This document shows, piece by piece, positions 47,041-56,100 of a DNA stretch of 64,000 nucleotides; within the stretch, counting starts at the first letter, position 1, and each line of letters opens with the position of its first letter. Made by a program: the position numbers and the translations under genes. The notes beneath the pieces are model-generated. The model was not told where the DNA came from, searched no databases, and worked only from the letters and a program-made list of their open reading frames with translations. Source of the DNA: Chryseobacterium elymi (GTDB taxonomy: Bacteria > Bacteroidota > Bacteroidia > Flavobacteriales > Weeksellaceae); the NCBI RefSeq assembly GCF_003385495.1, contig NZ_QNUH01000001.1:62001-126000 (forward strand), given 5' to 3'.

Positions 47041-48015
47041 CTAAATATTCAGCACGGTTGCTCCCCAGGAATATCCCACACCAAAACCGGCCATCAATAC
47101 CCTGTCGCCATCTTTCACTATTCCTTTATCCATCATATCTTTCAGGGCAATGGGAATGGTTGCGGAAACTGTATTTCCTGTGTTCTCCATATCTATATAA
47201 AACTTTTCTGCCGGTATTTTGGTTTTCTTCCTTAAATAATTCAGCATAAAAGAATTGGCCTGATGAAAAACAAAATGATCAACATCTTCCATCGTCAGCC
47301 CATTTTTTTCTAAAGTTTCTCTTACCAATCCCGGAATATTTTCAATAGTAAAATTAAAAATTTCAGGTCCGTTCATGTAAAGGTTCTCCGGATCAAAATC
47401 ATGTTCAGGATTAAGTTCAAAATCTTTTTTGAAAGCTCCCTTCTTTACAATGAGATTTTCAGCGCCACTTCCGTCTGTACCAAGGCAGAACTGATAATCC
47501 CTGGCATTTTCATCCTTCTCCACAATTACAGAGGCTGATGCATCCCCGAATATGCTTCGGTTGGCCTTATCTTTTGGATTGATATGCTTTGTATAAGTTT
47601 CTGATGTGATTAATAAAATACTTTTCGCAATACCGGCTGCTACTAATCCTTTAGCAAAAGCCAGTCCATAAATGAATCCGGAGCACCCAAGATTAAAATC
47701 CATTGCTCCGATATTCCTTCTAAGGCCCAATCTGTCCTGAAGAATACAGGCAGTAGTGGGAAGAAAATAATCCGGGCTTTGGGTACAAAAGAGGATAAAA
47801 TCTACCCTTCTCCTATCATAATTCACGAAAAGTTTTTCTGAAGATTTTACAGCAAGTTCCAGAACAGTTTCTTTGTCTGAAGAAATATGACGCTGTCTGA
47901 TCCCTACTTTTTCATGAATCCTATCAGAACTCCAGTCAGGAAATTCTTTCTCAAGATCCTCATTGGTAAGAATCTTATCGGGCAAATAATATTCTATTTT
48001 GGAAACTTTTATCAT
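47041..48015 (-). CDS. 3-oxoacyl-ACP synthase III (FabH-like)
   Basis: 324-residue KAS III. The catalytic triad is C111 in FNLGCSGF, H251 in FVFHQANSF and N281 in ENTGNTVS. It would condense an acyl-CoA with malonyl-ACP to give a 3-ketoacyl-ACP on the neighbouring carrier. With a working SDR this would give a 3-hydroxyacyl group such as 3-hydroxybutyryl for an amino sugar. The adjacent SDR is broken, so reduction would need another enzyme, for example the SDR at 38.4 kb. Confidence 0.93.
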   Translation of the reverse strand: MIKVSKIEYYLPDKILTNEDLEKEFPDWSSDRIHEKVGIRQRHISSDKETVLELAVKSSEKLFVNYDRRRVDFILFCTQSPDYFLPTTACILQDRLGLRRNIGAMDFNLGCSGFIYGLAFAKGLVAAGIAKSILLITSETYTKHINPKDKANRSIFGDASASVIVEKDENARDYQFCLGTDGSGAENLIVKKGAFKKDFELNPEHDFDPENLYMNGPEIFNFTIENIPGLVRETLEKNGLTMEDVDHFVFHQANSFMLNYLRKKTKIPAEKFYIDMENTGNTVSATIPIALKDMMDKGIVKDGDRVLMAGFGVGYSWGATVLNI

Positions 48016-48060
48016 AGAAATTCTTTTTCTTTGTAAAAATAAAAAACAAAATTCACAATA

Positions 48061-48624
48061 ATGATGCTCCTATTCAGAATCATATTGAAAATCCGTTCCC
48101 TATATGAAGACATGGTGAAAAATGCTGCAATAAAAGTAGCAATACATCAGGGTATGAAAGTTGGTGACAATTTGTATGTTCAAGGTATTCCAAACTTTGG
48201 TTCAGAATGTTTCCTTATAGAAATGGGTGATAATGTAACAATTGCAGAAAGTGTTTCGTTCATCAATCACGGCGGAGATGGCCGGGTAACCAAAAGAATT
48301 GAAAAATATAAAAACGGAAGAACTTTCGGAAGAATAAAAATCGGCAACAATACCTTTATTGGAAAAGGAACTATTCTTTTGCCCGGGGTTTCTATTGGAA
48401 GCAATTGTATTATAGGCTCATTAAGTGTTGTCAGCAGTTCTATTCCTGATAATTCAGTTTATGCAGGAGCTCCTGCAAAATTCATCTGTACAATTGAGCA
48501 ATATGGGGAAAAATTATTGGCAAACAACACGGTTTACCCTTTAGAATTAGAAGCAGATCGATCTGCTTTAGAAAAATACCTCATCAAAAATCTCCCTCAC
48601 AATTATAAACCTGTAAAAAAATAA
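48061..48624 (+). CDS. Hexapeptide-repeat acyltransferase
   Basis: 187-residue left-handed beta-helix acyltransferase. VSFINHGGDG holds the likely catalytic histidine. RIKIGNNTFIGKGTILLPGV and SVYAGAPAKFI are family signatures. It is divergent from the KAS III gene over only 45 bases and may use its product. It is followed directly by a GT4 gene. Confidence 0.9.
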   Translation: MMLLFRIILKIRSLYEDMVKNAAIKVAIHQGMKVGDNLYVQGIPNFGSECFLIEMGDNVTIAESVSFINHGGDGRVTKRIEKYKNGRTFGRIKIGNNTFIGKGTILLPGVSIGSNCIIGSLSVVSSSIPDNSVYAGAPAKFICTIEQYGEKLLANNTVYPLELEADRSALEKYLIKNLPHNYKPVKK

Positions 48625-49776
48625 ATGTCACAAAAAAAGAAAGTCCTTATTCGTATAGGTTCTCTCCGGCATGGCGGCGCAGAAAAAGTTCTCATCAACT
48701 TTCTCAAAAACCTTCCTGAAGACAAGTATGAAATAGACCTGCTGATCAATCTTTATACAGGAATGTATATCAAAGAGGTTCCGTCATGGGTCAACCTGCA
48801 ATATCTTCTTAAAGGTGAGATGATTACCACCAACAGACCTCACGAAATTCCTGTGAAAGCATGCAGGGTACTCTATCAGAAACTATTTCTTTGGTTTCCG
48901 GCTCTTCTTTACCGGTTTATTCTGAAAAACAAAAAATACGACGTAGAAATAGCAGCTATCCACGGAATGTACAGAGAACTTCTTTCCAGTCCTCAAAAGG
49001 ATTCAAAAAAAATCATCTGGATACAGAACGATATTTTTAATCTGAAAGAATATACACCAGATGTGATCAGACAGCTTTTCAGGTTTGACAGGATACTGGT
49101 TATTTCTAACAAGCTTAAAGAGGAAATGCAGAAAGCTTCACAAAATGAAAGAGAAAAACAGGCGGTTATTAAAATTTATAACCCAATAGATAAGGATGAC
49201 ACTCTAAATAAAGCAAATACAGCCATCAATGACTATCCTTTTTCAAATACTATTCCCACTTTTATTACTATTGGAACTGTTTATCCCCAGAAAGGCTATG
49301 ACAGGCTTCTGGAAGTACATAAAAAACTGATTGATGAGGGGCTGACGCATCAAATCATCATTATTGGTGATGGCTTTGATTTTGAGAATATTCAGACCAA
49401 ACTTAATCAGTTGGGGCTTCAGGAAACTGTAAAAATGCTCGGCTTCAGAAGTAATCCTTACCCTTATCTGAAAAGGGCTGATTTTTATGTGATGTCTTCA
49501 AGACATGAAGGCTTCCCTACCATTATCGCGGAAGCTTTGATCTTGAATAAACCAATTGTATCTACAGATGTTTCCGGAATAAAAGACCTTCTTCAGGAAG
49601 GAAAACTGGGCGTCATTACTCCAAATTCTGAGGATGGGATTTATGACGGAATGAAAAAACTTTTGACCAGCAAGGAGCTCGCCACTCACTATGAAAAAGA
49701 AATTGCAACGACTGATTTGCCCTTTGTTCTACAGAAATCTGTAGCACAACTTCAGGAAATCATTGATGAATTATAA
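48625..49776 (+). CDS. Glycosyltransferase family 4
   Basis: 383-residue GT-B enzyme. IRIGSLRHGGAEKVLINFL begins the acceptor domain, TIGTVYPQKGYDRLLEVH begins the donor domain, and SSRHEGFPTIIAEALILNKP is the E-x7-E region. Related to the GT4 gene at 45.2 kb. The start codon follows the previous stop at once. Confidence 0.93.
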   Translation: MSQKKKVLIRIGSLRHGGAEKVLINFLKNLPEDKYEIDLLINLYTGMYIKEVPSWVNLQYLLKGEMITTNRPHEIPVKACRVLYQKLFLWFPALLYRFILKNKKYDVEIAAIHGMYRELLSSPQKDSKKIIWIQNDIFNLKEYTPDVIRQLFRFDRILVISNKLKEEMQKASQNEREKQAVIKIYNPIDKDDTLNKANTAINDYPFSNTIPTFITIGTVYPQKGYDRLLEVHKKLIDEGLTHQIIIIGDGFDFENIQTKLNQLGLQETVKMLGFRSNPYPYLKRADFYVMSSRHEGFPTIIAEALILNKPIVSTDVSGIKDLLQEGKLGVITPNSEDGIYDGMKKLLTSKELATHYEKEIATTDLPFVLQKSVAQLQEIIDEL

Positions 49777-49786
49777 AAAACTTAAA

Positions 49787-50338
49787 ATGGATTACACTGT
49801 TATACAAAAAGATTTTTACAGGGAAAGCGGAAAATGGCTCTCTTTATTCGGGATCTGGAAAAAATGTATTAATCCGAATCTGCATTTCATCTATGTTTTA
49901 AGGAAGGCTCAGGAGTACAGCAAAAAGCCTGTTTTAGGGATGTTCTGGAAATTTGTCCTCAGACATTATCAAATAAAATACGGCTATCAGATTTATCCCG
50001 AAACGGAAATTGGAGAAGGGTTTTACTTAGGCCACTGGGGAAGTTTAGTGATCAATCCTAAAGCTAAAATAGGTAAAAACTGCAATATCGCGCAAGGCGT
50101 TACGATCGGCCAACAAAACAGAGGCAAGCTTCAAGGTTTCCCTACAATTTGTGATGAAGTATGGATAGGAGCCAATGCTGTAATCGTGGGTGGAATTACT
50201 ATTGGAAGCAATGTTTTAATTGCACCCAATTCGTATGTCAATTTTGATGTTCCTGCCAATTCTGTGGTAGTTGGAAATCCCGGAACAATTTACCCGACAG
50301 AAAGAGCCACAGAGGCTTATATCAATAATAAAATATAA
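49787..50338 (+). CDS. Serine acetyltransferase-like hexapeptide protein
   Basis: 183 residues from the ATG at 49787; an in-frame ATG at 49766 inside the upstream GT4 gene would add seven. A helical N-terminal part is followed by beta-helix repeats like CysE, with GHWGSLVINPKAKIGKNCNI, VTIGQQNRG and WIGANAVIVGGI. In glycan loci such proteins acetylate sugars and do not make O-acetylserine. Last gene of the plus-strand group. Confidence 0.87.
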   Translation: MDYTVIQKDFYRESGKWLSLFGIWKKCINPNLHFIYVLRKAQEYSKKPVLGMFWKFVLRHYQIKYGYQIYPETEIGEGFYLGHWGSLVINPKAKIGKNCNIAQGVTIGQQNRGKLQGFPTICDEVWIGANAVIVGGITIGSNVLIAPNSYVNFDVPANSVVVGNPGTIYPTERATEAYINNKI

Positions 50339-50744
50339 AAATCCGTGCTATAAATTTATAAATCTATATAACATTTTCCTTAAAAATTAATTTCCCTATT
50401 GTAGGAAAATATTTTTTAATCGACTTTTGTTAAAGGAATTTTTAAAAATAAGGCTTTGTCTTAAATTTTAATCTTTCCAAAAAAACACAACCCATAAAAA
50501 CTCACCTTCTAAGCGTAACCCAGTTTTCTATATTACCTCATTTTTTATTATTCCCTAAACCCATACTTCAAGAATCTGATTTAAACCAAAAGGTAATCTT
50601 ACATAAGAAAACAGTAAATAGCCAGAGTGTTCGGGGTAAATACTGATCAGCTCTTCTATCATTTTGGAACCACAAAGATGACGATTCCCAATATTATAAT
50701 ATCTATCAGAAACGTAAATAAAAATGAAACTGAAGTTTGAAATT
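50339..50744. other. Intergenic region between convergent genes
   Basis: AT-rich gap between the acetyltransferase and AraC-type genes, which converge. A weak hairpin (TTTCC with GGAAA, about 50391-50408) precedes a T-run and could end the plus-strand operon. I see no gene or RNA here. Confidence 0.45.
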
Positions 50745-52430
50745 TTATGAAAACTTTACTGCCCGGATATTCAGTTCTTCTCTTCTTATTTTCAAAAAAT
50801 CCTGAGGACGAATACCATTCTGCTCATAGAAGATATTGGAAAAACTTTGTCTGTTACTAAACCCGCAAGCTTCTGCAATATCCTCAATAGAATATTTCGC
50901 CCAATTCCTATCATTACATATCTTTTCTGTAGCGTACCCTATCCTTAGTTTATTAATATAGGTATTAAAGTTACTTTGCTTAAATTCGTTGATATATTGT
51001 GAAAGATAAGAAGTATTGGTTTCAAAATCTGAAGCAAGCTTTCCTGCGGTTAATCCTTTTTCAAGAAATCCATTACACTTCTCAAATTCAGAGAAATTTT
51101 GTTTTAATTTTTTGAGTAGTTTTGAATCCATTTTGGAAGTTCTTTCTTTGCTGGCTTTCTCTTTAGGAAAATCAATATTGTTGATTTTAGTGAGAAGCTC
51201 CTCGTATTTTCGCTGTACTTCTTTTTTGCTTTTCGATCGGTAATATAAAACAGATCCCAGAATCAAAATTAATACGCCACTTACTATAAGGAGATACTTT
51301 CCATAAGAATTTGTATGCTCCAAATTTGCTTTTGCCTCCAATAATGCTTTCTCATCATAATCTTTATGTATCCGTGTAGACAGATATTTGAAATCATTTG
51401 AAATTAATTTATCCGCTTTTAAGAGTTGTCTGGTGTAGTATAATTCCTGTTTCGGGTCATTATATTTTTTGTAATAGTTAATAAGTTCCTCAAAATTTTT
51501 CCGCAATTCCGGAAGGATAAAATGATGCTTGTTGAAAATAGAATCCACTTTCCTGTAATTTTCCAAAGCCAGTTGTTCCTTACCCTGTTTTTGAAAGCTT
51601 TGACCTTTGTAAAAATAAATTACGGAGATCCAGGTAAAATCATTTATTTTAATTAATTCCGGAAGAGCAAGATCAAAACTTCTGATCGCATGATCATATT
51701 TTTTCTGATGGAAATCGGAGATACCTTTAGCTTTTTCAAAATAGCTTTTTTCCAGATAGAAAGATTTGTCTTTTGGTATTTTATTCAGACCTTCATTTAT
51801 TAATTTTTGGACTTCCTTATCTTTTCCAAAAGACTGATAACAGATGATTATCTGGTGTAGCGTATTAAGATAACCTTTCTGATTATTATAGATGAGATTG
51901 GGGTGGATATTCGCTTTTGTATTGGCTTCAAAATAGTTTAAGCATTGCTGGAAAATTGCCATGGCTTCCTGATAATATCCCAAATAGCTTTTTACAACCC
52001 CTACATGATACAGATTTTCATATTTCAAATATTGGTCTTTAGCATTTTTGGTGTATTCATATCCTTTTAGATATTCATCCAAAGCAGGCTGGAATTTTCT
52101 GTAATTAAAATAGTAGATAACTCCTTTATTCATATAGGAGTTACCGATAAGATCTTCATTTTTTGACAGTTTTGCAGCTGCAATTGAGCTATCGGCATAT
52201 TTCAGTTTTTTGTCCGGTGAGAATAATATAGCATCCTTATAAATTTGATAGAGTTCGGCATAGTTTTTTTCTTTTTTGGCAGTAGATATTGCCAGATTGA
52301 CAAAGACAAACGCCCGGGTATCGTTTTCATCATATTCCCAATATTTATTTCGCAATTTCGAATAGAAATCTTGCGCTTGCAAAACTGTGGTTAGGAAAAA
52401 TAAGAAAAATCCTATTTTTTTTTGGATCAT
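50745..52430 (-). CDS. AraC-family regulator with N-terminal TPRs and membrane anchor
   Basis: 561-residue sensor-regulator. Residues 1-20 look like a signal peptide. Residues of about 25-350 are helical TPR-like repeats, probably periplasmic. A membrane span follows at 378-397, and then a coiled linker. The last 100 residues (about 458-548) are an AraC HTH domain with YSIEDIAEACGFSNRQSFSNIF. It would couple an extracytoplasmic signal to transcription. The nearest target is the divergent large secreted-protein gene about 690 bases away, which is inferred. Confidence 0.93.
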   Translation of the reverse strand: MIQKKIGFFLFFLTTVLQAQDFYSKLRNKYWEYDENDTRAFVFVNLAISTAKKEKNYAELYQIYKDAILFSPDKKLKYADSSIAAAKLSKNEDLIGNSYMNKGVIYYFNYRKFQPALDEYLKGYEYTKNAKDQYLKYENLYHVGVVKSYLGYYQEAMAIFQQCLNYFEANTKANIHPNLIYNNQKGYLNTLHQIIICYQSFGKDKEVQKLINEGLNKIPKDKSFYLEKSYFEKAKGISDFHQKKYDHAIRSFDLALPELIKINDFTWISVIYFYKGQSFQKQGKEQLALENYRKVDSIFNKHHFILPELRKNFEELINYYKKYNDPKQELYYTRQLLKADKLISNDFKYLSTRIHKDYDEKALLEAKANLEHTNSYGKYLLIVSGVLILILGSVLYYRSKSKKEVQRKYEELLTKINNIDFPKEKASKERTSKMDSKLLKKLKQNFSEFEKCNGFLEKGLTAGKLASDFETNTSYLSQYINEFKQSNFNTYINKLRIGYATEKICNDRNWAKYSIEDIAEACGFSNRQSFSNIFYEQNGIRPQDFLKIRREELNIRAVKFS

Positions 52431-52455
52431 TTGCGTGTTTTTATAAAAAGTAAGC

Positions 52456-52463
52456 CAAAAATA
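52456..52463 (-). promoter_or_regulatory. -7 element of the AraC-type gene
   Basis: TATTTTTG on the minus strand fits TAnnTTTG, 26 bases before the ATG. Confidence 0.5.
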
Positions 52464-53116
52464 AAGAAAAAAACTACTGATTAGATGAGATAGTTTGAAA
52501 TTAATTACATTCTTTTTAAAAAAAATAACAAATTAATAATCAATTACTTACCAGAGGTCAATGTAAAGATTTATAAATTTTTACATCAGGATTCATAAAT
52601 CTGCCCTACAATTTCTTGGATGCATTGCTTCACCATCTTACCTTAGCAATGTAAAAATTCAAAATTTATGGACATAAAATTTTGTTAAACCATTTAATCT
52701 ATGAATACTAAATAATAATTTAAAACAAAAAAAATGAAGAAAAAAATTATTGTCAACTGCCATAATTAGCTTTTGTCAATAACTTTCTATTAAAACGATA
52801 ATGATGAATTAAAAAGCCATGGCCAAGTAGAACATACAGACATTGAAGTGTAAGTAATTTATGAGGAACATTTTTGGGGAGTCTTACCGCATATTGCTTC
52901 TTCCCGACAAAACTGCCCCTCGACTTAAAAAAAATAAATGACGGTCAGCCATTTTTACACTTTACTTAACCTCAACTCAGGTAATATTTTATTTATTGCG
53001 AATTCTATTCTTCAATAATAGTTGGGATTGGAATTCATTGTCTATAATATAGATTTCCCTGTATCATACAAAAATCAAACATCCTATTTCGAAAAAACAC
53101 TTTTAATTTTATACGT
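52464..53116. other. Divergent intergenic region
   Basis: 650 bases between the AraC-type gene and the large secreted-protein gene. It holds a decayed gene remnant (annotated separately) and probably control sites for the secreted-protein gene. No exact TAnnTTTG element was found on the plus strand. Confidence 0.45.
52735..52924 (+). pseudogene. Possible remnant of a small secreted-protein gene
   Basis: An ATG opens MKKKLLSTAIISFCQ, a good start of a signal peptide, then stops at once (TAA 52780-52782). Downstream, another frame reads NDNDELKSHGQVEHTDIEV, stops, and goes on with VIYEEHFWGVLPHIA. The mix of coding-like pieces and stops suggests a decayed gene. The call rests on appearance only. 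Confidence 0.35.
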
Positions 53117-56100
53117 ATGAAAAAAAAATCGACACTAAAGATTTTTGCTGCAGTATTCTGTATTGCATCGTCTCATACATTTTCGAGGACAATTCCCGTC
53201 CCCGGGCATAATGAGACCAGTATTGGATTCAAACACAAAACACCCGTCCCGCCGAGTGTTTACGATTTGGATCCTCTTATCATCGTTTCACAAAATGTGA
53301 ACGAAAAAGGGCTTGTCGTCATGAGCGGCCAGCTTTCCAAACCTTTTACTGACAGTAATATTCTCCTCTCTGTCAAGTATCAAAACGCTCAGGGAGAATG
53401 GATGACAGCATGGTGTAAAACTTTATACTCCTACAATCAGTATAATGAGATTCTAAAAGCAACTTTTGAATTGCCTGCTTCTGTAAACGCCACTTATAAT
53501 TTAAAGGTTGAATTAAGCTCAGATTCCGGCACAGCTAATTTCAGCAGCGTGTACTGGGGTAAAACAGTAAATCATTACAAGTTATCTGATTATTCAGCAG
53601 CCAATTGCGATCTGGATGAAAATGAATACACTATTCTTCTAACACCAAAAAAAGAAGGAACTCTTATCACAGATGCTAATGGAAAAGTAACAGGGGTAAA
53701 GGACAGGGTGACCTCAGCATATTGGTGGAATAAGCTGGGCACTGTTATTATGAATAACAAAAAGGATGACAACGTTTTTTCGCCCACATCCCCTGCTGTT
53801 ATCGACAATGATAATGGCGTAAAATCGGTTAAAATGACGAATTCAGGAGCCCCTACGGATATATTGGGAGCAACTCCCGAATCGATATACAACGAAATAC
53901 CCGGACATCCTATTCCATATTTGTACACGTATAATGATCCTGTATATATGTTTGCAGGAAAATTTTCTATCAATGGTTTGTTGCTGAAATTCAGCCAATG
54001 GCCGGGAGATCCAAACGGACCAGGTTATCATGATTTCAGGAATCCAAATCAATTACAAAGCAGATATTTCAACACCTACAATACGATCTACGAAAAGCTG
54101 GCAGATTTTATTACAGATCAGGAGCCAGTTGTTGTAGTTTCCAGCCAGGCAACAGGATTCCGGGTTTATAAAAGTGACGGACAGTTTATCAGTATAAAAT
54201 CGGCAACGGGACAGAGTAATTACGGAGCGTTATTTTTTGGATATGGCAACGATCAAGGGGGAACTAGAAGAGGTCCGGGATCTGAAAACCTAATCATTTC
54301 AAATACTCCTGAAATGACACTTTACGGAATGGGTGCTCTAAGAAATGATGCTACAACTTCCTCTCAATCTGTAAGATCTCTATCAGACATCGAGTCTGAG
54401 ATTGCTAAGTTCATCAATTATGTAGGCGTTTTTGGCAACGTTAAACTGAGTACTACAGATTGTGCAAATGCCTGTTATCTATTAAATGCAGGAGCTGTTC
54501 CCGACAACAGTGCAGTAGACTGGACCAAAGCTCCAAACAGTTATGTTTTTACCGGAAAGGATAAAAATGGAAGCCAAGTGGATGGTTTATATATTCCTGT
54601 AAAAAAAGCTTACGAAATGTGGGCTAAAGGAGGAGATTTTATGAAAGATGACAATGGAAATTATACTAAAATTCCGGATGGTATTGCCAAAGCAGGGCTG
54701 TATTGGGAAGATGAACCTGGACTCATAAAATCTGTTACTTTAGAAGGCACAGGAAAAGATGCAAGGATCAAAGTAATGATCAACAAAATAAAAGAAGGTA
54801 ATGCTGTTATTTCATACAAAGTGGATGACAAAATCTACTGGACATGGCACGTATGGGCAACGGATGACCCTTCTATAAACGGAAGCACTTATCATCACGG
54901 TTTCGAAAAAGATAAAGATGGTAATCCCGTTACCAACTGGAAGTGGATGGACAGAAACCTGGGTGCAACTAATGCGAATTTTGTAGGCAACGACTGGCAT
55001 AAATCTGCCGGACTGCAATACCAGTGGGGAAGAAAAGATCCGTTTCCATCGTTTGGTCTTAAGGACTTAAGCCTTTATCCAATCAATGGGGAGATCAATT
55101 TGTCTTACACAGATCCTGCTTTTCAGTCTAAATTCATAAAAGTAAGGGGAAATAAATACACTGCCGAAATCAATACGGGAACAGATACGCCTAACGGAAA
55201 TATCAGATTTTCTATACAAAACCCGATCAGCTTTATCGCAACGCCGGTGTTTGTAGCTAAAAAAGGGGAAGCTTTATTAAATGATGGTGAAGATTTCTTA
55301 AAACAGAATGACAACAACAGCTGGACACAGGTTGGCATCACCACGTGGTTTTCAAAAGAAAAATACAAGAAATACCTTCCTCCTTACCGCGAAAATATCG
55401 CAGCGTGGGATCTTTGGGGAGATACTCGCCAGGGGAATTATTCAGATATTGATGATGCTGTGGTGGGAGAAGCCAGTTCAAGATATGCTCTGAAATCACC
55501 ATATGATCCATGTCCGTGTAACTGGAGAGTTCCTTCAAATTATTTTTCAGGAGGAAGAAATTCCGGTACTCCAATGCCTAACGAAAACAGATACAGTCCT
55601 TGGGGAAAACATACCGGAAATACGGTTGATCCTGAGTTCAGCCCTACAGCTTTAAATGCTGATTATCCGGGGATCAAGGTTTATCCTCAGTTTGGATTCG
55701 ATTTTTCAGGGGTTTCCGGAATGAATCTGGGCAAATTCCCTATTAATGGAAATTATGAATCATATCCAAATGGAACAGGTCCGTTAAAATACGGAACAGG
55801 ATGGATCACTCCGGTGGTGAACTTCCAGGATCAGAGTGCAGATGGTGGTTTATTAACGTCTACATTTATGACGGCAACTGAAGTAATCAATCAGGTAAGA
55901 TATCCTTCATTTGGTGCTGCAGGTCTAACTTTAATTTCAGATCCGTTAAGCGGCTCCAAACCAAGACCGGGATGGCACAGATTCTCCAGCAGTGCTTATA
56001 TAGGCAGTGGCGGTGTTCGTTGTATATACGACCCTAACAGTGCCTTTATGCCGGCAGCTTTTGAAACGGAATTCGTAGCTTCAACTACGGAAACCTATTC

